A DNA stretch of 64,000 nt from Ariolimax columbianus. Its lineage: Eukaryota; Mollusca; Gastropoda; Stylommatophora; Arionidae. This document shows, one piece after another, positions 35,986 to 46,734 of this stretch. The position numbers were made by a program, and so were the translations under genes. The stretch is from assembly GCA_036924085.1 (NCBI GenBank), contig JAVGWX010000011.1, forward strand, positions 36,024,210 through 36,088,209. Direction: 5' to 3'. Each line of letters begins with the position of its first letter. The first letter of the stretch is position 1. The notes below the pieces were generated by a model. The model made no database searches and was not told the DNA's origin. It saw only the letters and a program-made list of their open reading frames with translations.

Positions 35986-36490
35986 TCCAGTGTACTCTTT
36001 CCCTTGCCGTAATGGTGCAATCTGAGAGGCTTTTTGCAGTCCATCTCCTGATGTTATTCACCCACGTATAAACGTTGTCTGCCTCTTGAACGACTGCCTT
36101 CCACCCTACACTACATAATGGTCTTCTTATTCGTTCGTTCTCAATCTCGCTGGCCCTGACGCTAGCAGTCAGCTATGGGTCGCTGACCACTGCAGCTCAT
36201 GCGCAGCTCAGCATCTTGATCCCATAATGGTCTTCAACAGGAATGTATGTCTTGTTATTTGACCAAAATAACGTAAATGTCTAACCCTGATTTCGGTTAC
36301 TAATTCTCTTTTCTCATTCAACTTTCTCCTCCAACTTTCTCAATACACCCAAATGTATTTTCTTATCTGTCCAAGAAATGCGACCCAATCTTCTATATAC
36401 CCACATTTCAAAGGCTTCAATACGCTTTTCCAACTTGTTATTCATTGTCTATGCTTCTGCGCCATAAAGGAAAAACTACACACACTATGA
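35985..36490 (-). pseudogene. RTE-like LINE C-terminal relic, interrupted by a SINE
   Basis: The minus strand from the right reads LYGAEA, TMNNKLEKRIEAFEMWVYRR, LGRISWTDKKIHLGVLRKLE and EKVE. After the SINE at 36126-36222 it continues [38 protein letters not shown]. It is the canonical RTE-like WTxxxxxxxRLEAFEMWxYRRxLxISW...NxxVL block and tail. Excising the SINE and one target copy restores collinearity with 37005-37470. Confidence 0.83.
36126..36222 (-). mobile_element. Short SINE family B copy with internal deletion and 12-bp target duplication
   Basis: On the minus strand it has the 5' part (ATCAAGATGCTGAGC... GTCAGGGCCAGCGA) fused directly to the 3' end (GATTGAGAACGAACGAATAAG), about 97 bp in place of 358. 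CATAATGGTCTT flanks it at 36114-36125 and 36223-36234. Confidence 0.88.
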
Positions 36491-36599
36491 TAATTATAAA
36501 CGTAGAAAAGAAGTCTGCTATTCAGATACAAATAGATGACAGGACAATAAATTAGTTAACAAATAATCAGAACAGACGAAAGAAAATAAATGAGTTGAC

Positions 36600-36815
36600 A
36601 AGAGGGGTTGAGGAAGCTGCAAGAAAAGGAAAAAATGGAAGAACTGTACAAGAGAACAAAGAAACTAAAAGTAAATGGCTTTATTAAAGATAGGGAAGGA
36701 ACGTTGATTAAGAGCGCAAGTGAGCAGACGCAGAGATGGACAGAACATTTCAAAGCACTTTTAAATAGACACGCTCCATACGATCCCCCAGATATTCAGT
36801 CCGCAGAAACATAAT
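36600..36815 (+). pseudogene. LINE fragment from upstream of the RT domain
   Basis: Reads KEKMEELYKRTKKLKVNGFI, KDREGTLIKSASEQTQRWTE and HFKALLNRHAPYDPPDIQSA. This is the linker segment (LY..TK.L...(P)(V)KD..G..I....EQ..RW.EHF..LLNR.AP..PPDI..A) that precedes RT in RTE-like LINEs. Open, ends at a TAA. Confidence 0.85.
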
Positions 36816-37004
36816 TAGCTAATTAGTTCATTTTCCGTCCACTTATGCCGCTGAGCGCCGTGGGGAGCTCAAGTCCTCTGTCCTGAACCTACTTCGTTGT
36901 GAGCCGGTGACGTTGCAATATCATCCTAATATCATGTACCCACCTGCCGCATGGTCTCTCTGCTGCCCGGCAGCATGACCTTCTGGCGTTGTAACCGTCA
37001 GTTC

Positions 37005-37470
37005 AGTTCAAGTGCCATCTCCGCATCGAAGGTCGGCTGCAATGGTTCTCCAGTGTACTCTTATCTCTTGCCGTAATGGTGTAATTTGGCAGGCGTTTTC
37101 CAGTCCATCTTTAGATGTTATCCACCCACTTTAACGTTGTCTGCCTCTTGAACGACTGCCTTCCACCGTACCTTCCATTGAACGACTGCCTTCCACCGTA
37201 CCTTCCATTGAACGACTGCCTTCCACCGTACCTTCCATCGAACGACTGCCTTCCACCGTACCTTCCATTGAACGACTGCCTTCCACCGTACCTTCCATTG
37301 AACGACTGCCTTCCACCGTACCTTCCATTGAACGACTGCCTTCCACCGTACCTTCCATTGAACGACTGCCTTCCACCGTACCTTCCATTGAACGACTGCC
37401 TTCCACCGTACCTTCCAGTATTGTTTTCAACAACGAGGTATGTATTGTTATATGACGACAAGTGAATGCC
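37005..37470 (-). pseudogene. RTE-like LINE C-terminus with internal 30-bp expansion
   Basis: The minus strand reads [20 protein letters not shown], ten-residue repeats, then [29 protein letters not shown]. The flanks are collinear with 35985-36490, which has no expansion at this point. An array of nine 30-bp units therefore sits inside the coding frame without breaking it. Confidence 0.85.
37151..37418 (-). repeat. 30-bp tandem repeat, 9 copies, in frame within a LINE ORF
   Basis: Units of AACGACTGCCTTCCACCGTA plus CCTTCCATTG; only one base differs (CATCG for CATTG, in the third unit). The minus-strand product is a ten-residue repeat [10 protein letters not shown]. Homogeneity indicates recent expansion. 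Confidence 0.95.
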
Positions 37471-37539
37471 TACCAGGGTGCATTCTCATTAGACGACCAA
37501 AAAGTCACATTTTTTGTCTGGAAATGTACTCAGCACTAG

Positions 37540-38290
37540 ACGAAGTGATCTCATTACAAGGCATAGTGCTCTCAGTACAAGGCATAGTGCCCTCAGTACA
37601 AGACCTTGTACTCTCAGTAGAAGGTCTACTGCCCTCAGTACAAGACCTAGTGTTCTCATAGTAGCAGTCGTACTGCTCTCTTATTACAAGACACGAGACT
37701 CGCAGTACAAGACATAGTGCTCCCAGTACAAGACCTAGTGCCCTCAGTACAAGGTCTAGTGCCCTCAGTACAAGGTCTAGTACCCTCAGTAGAAGGCCTA
37801 ATGCTCCCATTACAAGACCTAGTGCTCTCCTAGTACAAGACCTAGTGCTCTCTTAGTACAAGACCTAGTGCTCTCTTAGTACATGCCTAGGCCTCTCAGT
37901 ACAAGGTCTAGTGCCCTCAGTACAAAACCTATTGATCTCCTAGTACAAGACCTGGTGCTCTCTTAGTACAAGACTAGGACTCTCAGTACAGGGCATAGTG
38001 CTCTCAGTACAATACCTAGTCCTCTCAACTTAAGACATAGCCCCCTCAACTTAAGTCCTAGTGCTCTCAGTACAAGGTCTAGTGCTCTCAGTACAAGGTC
38101 TAGTGCTCTCAATACAAAACCTAGTCCCCTAAACTCAAGACCTAGTGCTCTCAGTACAAGACTTAGTGCTCTCAGTACAAGGTCTAGTGCTCTCAGTACA
38201 AAATATAGTCCCTTCAACTCAAGACCTAGTGCTCTCAGTACAAGACTTAGTGCTCTCTGCGCATGACCTAGTGCTCACAGCACATGACGT
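37540..38290. repeat. About 20-22-bp minisatellite, about 33 copies
   Basis: Degenerate units of CTCAGTACAAGGTCTAGTGC with variants (CAAGACCTAG, CTTAAGACATAG, CTCTTAGTAC). Open frames on both strands come from the array. Confidence 0.93.
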
Positions 38291-38489
38291 ATTGCCGACC
38301 GTTAATCGTATGTCCTGTTATTGCATCCTGTCTCTCCTGGTAACACCAATGCCTTTTTTTTTAGGGCACTTCATTTCACAGAGATATTATCTCCCACACG
38401 CCTTGGACCAGAACCATGTTTGACACTGATAGCACAGGGCAGGCATACGTTTACTGTGAATCAAACGTTTCTTAGTCGCTAAATGGATG

Positions 38490-38690
38490 CTTGCATCCTG
38501 CCGAAGACGGATGTGTCAGACCGAAAGGTACAAATATCGCAGTCAAACTGTAAACTAGCGACACAACGCAAATCCGTTCTCTGGACTACATCCTGCTACT
38601 TGCAAAGCACTGTTCACGACTTGGTATCGGGAGATTGAGAATGAACGCAGAAGAAGAAGAAGAAGAAGAAGAAGAAGAAGAAGATGCTTG
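38490..38690 (+). mobile_element. SINE family B, 3' half with (GAA)n tail
   Basis: CTGCCGAAGACGGATGTGTC to GAGATTGAGAATGAACGCAG, then about 12 GAA units. Collinear with 23170-23333 and 54300-54515. Confidence 0.83.
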
Positions 38691-38744
38691 AATATCTAAC
38701 CAGCACCGAGTGTACTATCGGGATGGACGCCGACTAGGCTGTTT

Positions 38745-38995
38745 TTTGTTTGTTTTTTGCGTTCGCCTTATTTCTCTAGTCCCCACGGCGGTGTGCGTTG
38801 CACTGTGGTTTTTATTTTGCGCCTGTCGGCACAGTGCATCCGACTTCAGCATGAATTTTATGTAAAGTTCTGCTTCCTCCTGCATTTTCTAAGGGTTTGC
38901 TTCCCCTGGGTAAAGGTCGGTGCTGTGATGGGAATCGAACCCAGCACCTTCTGGTTGTGAGCCGAGCCACTTAACCACTAGCCCACGATGTCTCC
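38745..38995 (-). mobile_element. tRNA-derived SINE (family A), with intact A and B boxes
   Basis: On the minus strand the head contains TGGGCTAGTGG (38985-38975) and GGTTCGATTCC (38941-38931), about 34 bp apart, a good RNA polymerase III type 2 promoter. The body runs to TAAGGCGAACGCAAAAAAC. It is the best preserved copy for promoter boxes. Confidence 0.87.
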
Positions 38996-39385
38996 TGGCT
39001 GCTGATCATGTGTGTTTTTCTGTGATCTTTAGGTCTACAATTGCAGTGTTACAGAATCCTCTTGAATAACGTGTTTTATGTGCGTTTTTTAATTGGTGTC
39101 TGTTAAAACGCCGAGATGTATTTCAATTGACAGAGTATAGGATAAAGTCAAACAGAGAATACATAAGCGCGATTACAAGCAAACGGCCAAGATGAAAACG
39201 AGGCCGGAAAACGAATACGGAAAGGCATAACCTTCAGAGTGAACTGGTGACGCCATGCTTGAGTAGAAAAGGCGATCATAGAAAAAAATCACAATCTGGA
39301 GAGGCACGTTACCTGAAGAGGAATGGGCTCCGCCACGTGCAAAGACACGCCGATATAGCAGACAGTATTGAGAAGAATCAGAAAT
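38996..39385. other. Intergenic DNA without recognised feature
   Basis: About 390 bp, no motif identified; possibly the decayed upstream part of the LINE relic that follows. Confidence 0.4.
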
Positions 39386-39389
39386 GCGC

Positions 39390-39580
39390 CAGGCGTCTCA
39401 ATACACAACAATGACAATCATACCACTGAGGTTAACTCGTCCAGACGGAAGATTCGATATCCTGGCACAAAATCTGGTGGAGTGGCGGGAACTGATCCAA
39501 CAATCTGCAGTACTGGTGCCCAATGACCGTTCATGTGACCGGGCTGATGATGACGATGGCGAACGACAGCTGGTAGAGCA
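39390..39580 (+). pseudogene. Possible RTE-like LINE C-terminal fragment
   Basis: AQNLVEWRELIQQSAVLVPN then DRSCDRADDDDGE resembles the DRxEWRRLIxxSxxVPQRxxRxRDD terminus of RTE-like proteins. Short, single feature, so moderate confidence. Confidence 0.5.
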
Positions 39581-39639
39581 TAGCAGATGTATTCTAATAC
39601 CTTGTCTCCATTTATCTATCAAGTATTCCGTCTACTGAA

Positions 39640-40185
39640 AAATGCTGCCTAGATGTCGAGATCACAGACGTGTTAAAGAACCATATAGTTAACACTTCTT
39701 ATGAGTAGGCCAGGTGCTCTGCTAATCTTCATAGTTTCTGTCTTCGTCCCACTAATTTGTATATTTTGCTCGGTTTGTGTCAAGTGTTTTCTTGTGAGAT
39801 TGCACTTGTTTATTTTCTTCTTTGTACACTAGGCCCCGGTTGTCAGCATAGAATGGCGTGTGTATGAAGCTGGTTTCCGTGTCTTGTTACCTGAGGAGGG
39901 ATGTTCGAAACGTTTTGCATTTTAGTATCTAGGAGTTAAGACACTTACCTGAAAATTGGTGTGAACTTTAGTTCTTCTCTGTGAATTCATCTTGCAAGGC
40001 GATACACTTCGGTCATCTATTCTTCACCTTGCTGATGCCGTGATTGTAGAACTCCTTCCGGGCCTGGAATCACATCTCCATTTCAGTAATCAAGTTCTGG
40101 AGGCCAGAAAAGCGTGCCGGTATGAAATCATGTACCCTCCACCATACTCATACTCATGACTTCTTCATGTCCCCAAATATGAATA
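39640..40185. other. Intergenic DNA without recognised feature
   Basis: No coding motif, no array. Confidence 0.45.
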
Positions 40186-40189
40186 ATCC

Positions 40190-40430
40190 GCTTCGTTAAC
40201 GTTGATTTACACATAAGTAGATCCATAGGACCAATCCTCGGTGACTCTGTATTCAGTTTACACATAAGTAGATCCATAGAACCAATCCTCGGTGACTCTG
40301 TATTCAGTTTACACATAAGTAGATCCATAGGACCAATCCTCGGTGACTCTGTATTCAGTTTACACATAAGTAGATCCATAGAACCAATCCTCGGTGACTC
40401 TATTCAGTTTACACTGTATTCAGTTTTAGA
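40190..40430. repeat. 51-bp tandem repeat, about 4.5 copies
   Basis: Units contain TTTACACATAAGTAGATCCA and TCCTCGGTGACTCTGTATTC. The minus strand is open because 51 is a multiple of three (17-residue repeat beginning MDLLMCKLNTESPRIG). Source of the unit not recognised. Confidence 0.93.
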
Positions 40431-40739
40431 AAAGTTTCTCACTACAATTCTGTTGTTTAGTTTATAAAGATGTTCAATATGGCAAACGTGTACTCCATCA
40501 TGACTGAAGTAAGTGCTTCTGGATATATGAGTAATAATAACACATCCCGTATAATGTAGAATACTCTCCAAAAGCTTCAGCGAATATGGACAAATCTTCA
40601 AGGTTTAAAAGAAAGCTAAAAACCATAACCAACACGTGGAAGATACATAAAGGAGCGAATAACTATGATTTTGCTGAAAGCACAAGAAATAGAGGTCATC
40701 ATTGTTATTGGCGACTGTCTCTGTAGCCCATGCGCGTGG

Positions 40740-41766
40740 TGCCTTGTAAGTTTTGTACAGCTGTTCTTGTATTTCAACACTGTCTGCTATGACCGTACAG
40801 GTAGATCCGTGAGTGACAGTCCCTGCCACAGATCGTACAACCATACGAGTAGGCTGGCTTGCCGGTGCGTCCCTCTTTCGCTTCAGTCTTTAACTTTTCT
40901 CTGCAACCAGAAGGCCTCTGTGATCATCGGCAGCTATTATGTCTCTTCAAACTGTCCGTCTCTAAACCGCTCGTTGCTGAGCAATAGTTTCCCAGCCCTC
41001 GGATGGGATGTCGCATGACTTCATGTCATTTGCATACATTCTTGAATTGCTGTGTGGGACGGCCGATTACTCTAGCTCCTACGGCCAGCTGTTCATAGAG
41101 GATTTTCTTTGGCCGCCTCTCATTTTCCATGCGGTGAACATGCCATAACTATCGAAGGCGTTGTGTTCTTAACAGCAAGTACATGCTGGAAGTGTTTGCT
41201 CGCTGTAATCACATTATTGGGCACTCTCTCTTGATACCCAATCACCAATGTACGTCGTAGGAACCTCATGTGAAAGGTATTGAGCCGCCATTTCTGATTA
41301 GTGTAAGTGCTCCAAGTCTCGCTTCTATACATGAGAGTGCCAAGAACGCCTGTCTGATAAACCCAAACCTTGGTGTATTGAGACAGTGCATTGTATTCTC
41401 AGACTCTCTTCGTCATTCGGGCCATGGCGCTACTCGCCCTACTGAGCCTACTGTCTATCTCCTTCGTCAGACGGGCCATGGCGCTACTCGCCCTACTGAG
41501 CCTACTGTCTATCTCCTTTTCGAGCGAGAGAGTGTTGCTGATGACAGTACCACGATTATGTGAAGCTGTTGACGACCTTCAGAGTGACGATATACATTTT
41601 TATGGAGGCAGGGGGTGGGGGGGGGGGGGGGGGGTGGTGTGACAATACTCTGTGCGCAGCGCAGACCTTTGTTTTGTTCTACATTTATGGTGTGCCCAAA
41701 CTGCTTGTACACTTCGACGAATCCGTCTCCAAGTCTCTTAAGGGCCTCCTCATTATTGGTCACTAA
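40740..41766 (-). pseudogene. RTE-like LINE relic: RT C-terminal half to terminal zinc finger
   Basis: From the right on the minus strand: NNEEALKRLGDGFVEVYKQF (helix after the palm), NSFTXSW in the FTYLG position, EIDSRLSRASSAMARLTK twice, VWVYQTGVLGTLMYRSETWS, NTFHMRFLRRTLVIGYQERV, and after degeneration CGRDCHSRIYLYGHSRQC. The order is correct for one element over about 1 kb. A G run at 41615-41636 encodes a Pro tract. Stops and frameshifts make it inactive. Confidence 0.85.
41404..41519 (-). repeat. 57-bp in-frame tandem duplication inside the LINE RT
   Basis: Two copies of a 57-bp unit (GGGCCATGGCGCTACTCGCC ...) duplicate 19 residues around RLSRASSAMARLTK, a segment present once in RTE-like RTs. 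The copies differ by a few bases at the ends. Confidence 0.9.
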
Positions 41767-41877
41767 AGTTTACCCCTGACCGTACGTATCGCCTATCTTA
41801 GTTTGAAACTATCACGGATTATATTGACTGTCTATTGTTGACAAACGCTTATAATGCTATATATACCTCTTCTTCTT

Positions 41878-41962
41878 CGTCGTTCGTTCTAAAACCCCAG
41901 CTACTAAGCCCTGAAAAGGGCTTTACAAGTAGCAGGAAGTGGTTCAGAGAACGGAATGCCAT
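41878..41962 (-). mobile_element. SINE family B, 3' fragment
   Basis: CTTCTTCGTCGTTCGTTCT then CTACTAAGCCCTGAAAAGGG, CAAGTAGCAGGA and GAGAACGGAATG. This is the reverse complement of the last 85 bp of family B including the start of its GAA tail. Confidence 0.7.
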
Positions 41963-41974
41963 TTATATATGTAT

Positions 41975-42700
41975 ATATACATAGGCGTGTTCAAATGAAA
42001 CCAGACCAAACCATAACAAGTGAACATACGTATGAGCCGTACGAGGACTACTTCTAGTGTAAACAACACATACCAACCGTCACGTTTGCAAAATCTCATT
42101 ATTCTCCGACTCATAGTTTCCTCAGCAGACCTTTGAAACCATGGCGGTTGTGATACGGAATCCGTCCAGAATTGATCGGCGAGCGGTGATTCAGTTTTTA
42201 ACAACTGAAGTAAAAGTTGACATTAATCGCAGAATGCAGGCAGCGTGTGATGACAAAAGCGTGTCAAATACAACAGTGAAGAACTGGCCAACGATGTTTA
42301 AATAAGGACGCTAGTTAACGCAAGGATATGCCACTGACCTGGTCTCGGAAGATCTTTCGTTAACTCCCGTCCTTCTTTAAACATCGTTGTCCAGTTCTTC
42401 ACTGTTGTCTTCGGCACACTTTTACCTCCATACACTGCCTGCATTATGCGATGAATGTCAACTGGTCGACATCTTTCAGCTGTTAGAAACCGAATCACCT
42501 CTCCTTATCAACTCTGGACGAATTCCTTATCACACCCGCCATATTTTCAACGGTCTGATGAGGAAACTATGAGTCGGAGGATAATGAAATTTTGGAAACT
42601 TGACAGCAGGTATGTGCTGTTTACAACATAAGTGACATGATCATGCGTATCTTGCGTATGTTCACTTGTTGCAGTTTGGTTTGGTTTCATTTGAACACGA
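41975..42700. mobile_element. Foldback of two mariner 5' ends, copy 2
   Basis: The left arm (plus) begins AGGCGTGTTCAAATGAAACC and contains MAVVIRNPSRIDRRAVIQFL. The right arm (minus) encodes VIRFLTAERCRPVDIHRIMQ, AVYGGKSVPKTTVKNWTTMF and KEGRELTKDLPRPGQ. The centre of symmetry is near 42340, at a different position in the transposase gene from that in copy 1 (33982-34735). The right end GAACACGACTCGTG lies 20 bp from the TA microsatellite. Confidence 0.86.
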
Positions 42701-42711
42701 CTCGTGTGTGT

Positions 42712-42913
<202 letters not shown>

Positions 42914-43249
42914 CCTACGCTTGATTATATTGGAAAGTGAAAGTCTATTAAACGATGTATGGATCGAAATATGGATATGTTCCATAATTGCCAGCCGAGT
43001 AGAAGGATGAGCTTGACAGACGGTAAACCATTTGGTGTGTATTGAGCCGGCCCAATACCTTAGCTCGTCTATTCCTTGTAAAGAGGAGCTGTCGTGGTTT
43101 GGAGGAGCAGAGTTCAAGGTCTAGGCGCATATTACTGGACCTTCTTTCTGTTTTTCACTGTATATTATCTGAATGTAAAAGTGCACGTGTTTGAGATTAT
43201 TGTATCAACAAGACTGAACTGTTGAAAGTACAATTCTATAACATCCAGC

Positions 43250-43940
43250 CGGGATTAACGTAACTTAACTTAATATCTTTATACTGGTTTAGAAGACAAT
43301 GCAGAGTCTGTATACAACCAGTTTCATTTACATTTCCTCGCTCTAATAGCCATGCGCATCCAATATATTCTTGAATGTATTATTTGTTCCTGCCACCACA
43401 TCTTCCTGTGGCAATGTATTCCAAGCATTCATCCCTCTCTGACTTAAACAAATATTTCCTAATATCTAATCTAGATTTTTCTTTAGTTAATTTGTAACTG
43501 TGCCCTCTTGTTCTTGTAGGTAGTTGTATTTTGAAGAAGAAAAAACGTGAAATAATCTAATTTATCATTTCCGTTAATTTTCTTATAAACCTGTATTACG
43601 TTATCTCGAGTTCTTCTCTTTTCTAGACACTGAAGACCAGTTTTTCGAGTCTTTTCTCATAACTGTAATTCTGGAATCCCACTATCAGTTTTGTCGCTCT
43701 TCTTTGTATACTTTCTAACATGTTTATATCTCCTCTACGATAAAGACTCCAGACCTGTACACAGTACTAAAATCTAGGTCTAACTAATACTTTATACAGT
43801 TTGACAATCACTTCCCTGCTACTATGTTTAATTTTTCTTTTTATCATACCTAACATTGTTTTTGCATTTTCTACCGCTACCTGAACTTGCTCACTCACTT
43901 TAGCTGTGTGCTGTATTATAACCCCTAGGTCCCTTTTATT
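43250..43940 (-). pseudogene. CR1-type LINE relic (RT thumb to C-terminus)
   Basis: The minus strand reads ENKRDLGVIIQHTAKVSEQV, QVAVENAKTMLGMIKRKIKH, VIVKLYKVLVRP, YCVQVWSLYRRGDINMLERV, QRRATKLIVGFQNYSYEKRL, and then the TRGHSYKLTKEKSRLDIRKY tail. This is an unmistakable CR1 order. Several stops. The I-like LINE at 43953-46669 is inserted at its upstream side. Confidence 0.88.
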
Positions 43941-43952
43941 TTCTCTCTTTCT
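43941..43952. repeat. Target-site duplication, 3' copy (LINE copy 2)
   Basis: TTCTCTCTTTCT, repeated at 46670-46681. Confidence 0.8.
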
Positions 43953-46669
43953 TCTTCTTCTTCTTCGAACGCAGTCAGACAGTAACCATTATTTTTTCGA
44001 AAAAAGCGGCTGTCATCCTGAGGCTGTCGACACCGCCATAGAGCTTGTCATGTGGTTCCACTGGTGATGGCCACATCTGCTCTCTCTGATCCTCGTATGT
44101 CGGGCAGTTCTGCAGCAGATGTTCAGCGGTCATTTTCCCGGTACTACACGGGCATTCGTCGGTTCCACCTATCTTCAATTTGTTTAATAGGTGGTACCTC
44201 AGTCTATTGTGGCCAGTGCGAAGTCTGAAGACAACGACCTGCTCTCTTCTGTTCAATTGGAAATAGGCATCGTTTTTGGTGTAGCCGGTATGTTCAGTTT
44301 CCCATTTGGCCATGTATCTGGCTTTAATAAGCCGTTTTGACTCTTCGTGAGTCATACTAGTATCTGTTTGTGGTAGTCTTGCACCTTCTTTTGCCAGTCT
44401 ATCTGCCTCCTCGTTGCCTTGGATGTTGCAGTGTGATGGGACCCACTGTACCACTACCCTTTTTGGTGCGGACTACTGGCATAGTTGACAGAGTGCTGCT
44501 CTTAAGTCATTAAGCTCAGTGTTTTTCTGGCTTTTTAGCGCTGTGACTACGGCCAGAGCATCTGTAAGCAGGACTGTATGGCTTTCATTTTCTTTATGTG
44601 TCACCATTTCTTCAACTGCCCCCCTCAGTGCCTCTGCCTCCGCTCTGAAATTGCTTGTGTACTTACCAGTAGCGAATGGCAGTGTTATTTTTCTGCCATT
44701 TGGTAGGTTCAGGAATGCTCCTGCCCCTCCAATCTGTGTAGTGTTTGTTACAGAACCGTCGGTGTATGCATGGGTCCAGTCCATGCTTGGGTAGTTTTTC
44801 GATATAAAGCTTAGGGTAGTATCTCTCCTTTCTTTTTCAGTCTGGCAGTTTTTGTTTCCAATACCTAGTATATTTTCTACCACCTCTGGAAATATATCCT
44901 GCCTCCAGGTAGGTTTTTCTTACAGTAGTGATGGGCTTTGGTGTTGTTAGTGCGTTTATGGGATCTTCGTGCATCTTTGCTTTGGCTATTTCTGCAAAGT
45001 TTCTCCGCTTTAGTTTCCCATTTCCCAAATTGTTTAGTCTCTGGTGCATTGGATGGTCAGTCAGTCTTCGGAGTTTCTCTGACTGCAGCTGGGCTCTGCA
45101 GTCTCTTCTATCGGTCATGGATTGCAGTTTTGTAATCTTTTCAAGTTCTACAATTGGCGTTGACTTCATGCCTCCTGTTATAACTCTCATGGCTTGGTTT
45201 TGAAGTTTGCAAACTTTATCGAAGTTCGCCTTTGCTGCTGTTGTCCATGCCGCAATGCCATACTCGAGAACTGGTCTCACTCTTCCAGTGTACAGTTTCT
45301 TTAGTATGCCTTCGTCTGCTCCCCAGCTTGTGCCAGCAAGTTTCCTCATGATTGCCATTATTTCTCTGGCTCTCATTCGGTTTATCTCGATCTGACTTTT
45401 CCATGTCATGCGCCAATCAAATGTGACTCCCAGATAGTTTGGGTTGTCGCTTGGCTGCAGGAATTTGCCATTTAAACTTAATTTGGTATTTTGGGGTTTG
45501 ATTGAAAGCGAGAATATTGTACATGTGGTTTTCTCCTCGTTTATTTTGACCAGCCATGAGTTCGCCCACTCTTCCAGCGATGTTAGGGCCTGCTGCATCC
45601 GATTTCTTGCTATGATGAGATTCTTTTCAGAGGTCCACATAGCCAGATCGTCTGCAAACATTGAGCTATGGATTCTTCTTGGTATATTCTCTGTAATGTC
45701 GTTTATATATACCAGGAAGAGTGTGGGTGACAGTACTCCCCCTGGGGGTCCTCCCTGCTCAAGTGTCACCTTTTTGCTCATCTGCCTTGTACTTGGACTT
45801 TGGCTGTTCTTTGTTTGAGGTAGTGGTTGATCCACTTGTACATTCTCCCACAAACTTCACTTCTCCTTAGCTTGACTCTAAGTCCGTCTTTCCAGTCTTT
45901 GTCAAATGCCTTTTCCTGGTCCACCCAAACCGCTACTGTGTGTTTCTGTGCCTGGTAGGCATCTTCTATTTCCTGGGCTATGAGGATGACCTGGTTCTCA
46001 GTGGATCTGTGCTGTCTAAAGCCGGCTTGCTGTGGAATTAGTATTCGTTTTTCTTCCAGATGCCACATCAGTCTGGTGTTTATCATACGTTCCATCAGTT
46101 TGCCGACACAGCTTAGTAGGCTGATAGGCCTGTATACATTTGGATCTGTTTTGTCCTTTCCTTTTTCTGGTACTGGTACAAGTACTGCGTCTTTCCATGC
46201 CTGGGGTACAATTCCCCTTTTCCAGCTTTGGTTCAGGACCGATAGCAGCTTCCTCTTCGCTGTTTGGCCCAGCCCCATCAGCAGTTCGTTTGTTATCCCA
46301 TCTTTTCCGGGGGATTTCCTTTTCTTTAATGTTCTCATGGCCTCTTCCAATTCGCTCATTGTTAATTTGGCCATCATATGCTCTTCAGGTGCCGTACTGA
46401 TGTTGTCGTGCCCCTTTTGCTCTTCATTAATGTCCGTATGCCTATCTGCAGGGACCTCGATGTGGTTTGCTTTGGCATAGTGTTCTACAAAAGCGTTTGC
46501 GGCTTTTTTTCCAGTGAGCAAGTTTTCGCCCTGCTTGATGGTAATTTGTTTGTTTGAAGGGGTTTCGTCATTCATGGCTCTGACTAGCTTCCATAGCTTG
46601 TTCCCTTCTTTGTCTAGGTTCAGGCCTTAGGTTTTGTTTTTCCAGCTCTCTCTTGCTGTTTGGTTTAGA
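43953..46669 (-). mobile_element. I-like LINE copy 2, 5' truncated, nested in CR1
   Basis: About 2.7 kb, same family and nearly same extent as 11533-14317. It is flanked by a perfect 12-bp duplication and ends in a GAA tail (43951-43965). The 5' break lies about 40 bp further into the element than in copy 1. Confidence 0.92.
43975..46620 (-). pseudogene. RT-RNase H reading frame of LINE copy 2, broken in four places
   Basis: Collinear with the 919-codon frame of copy 1 and retaining SPGKDGITNELL, the motif A region (VDQEKAFDKDW, altered), FADD, AYTDGS and WVPSHCNIQGNEEADRL. Damage: a stop near 46628, a 1-base deletion near 45784 (between VQVQG and MSKKVTLEQ), a 1-base insertion near 44915 (after ITTVRK), and a TAG at about 44474 (after LCQ). 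In motif A the conserved Leu-Glu context is changed to Gln-Glu. Not functional. Confidence 0.9.
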
Positions 46670-46681
46670 TTCTCTCTTTCT
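46670..46681. repeat. Target-site duplication, 5' copy (LINE copy 2)
   Basis: TTCTCTCTTTCT. Beyond it the minus strand continues with YTIGVNNI upstream of the CR1 ENKRDLGVI, supporting insertion within one CR1 copy. Confidence 0.8.
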
Positions 46682-46734
46682 AATATTGTTCACTCCAATT
46701 GTGTAATTAAGTTACAAAATGAATATACCCATGT

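Noticed and set aside
37111..37465. Plus-strand Pro/Leu/Tyr-rich repeat frame as a structural protein
   Set aside because: The minus strand reads continuously as an RTE-like LINE C-terminus across the repeat, so the plus frame is antisense.
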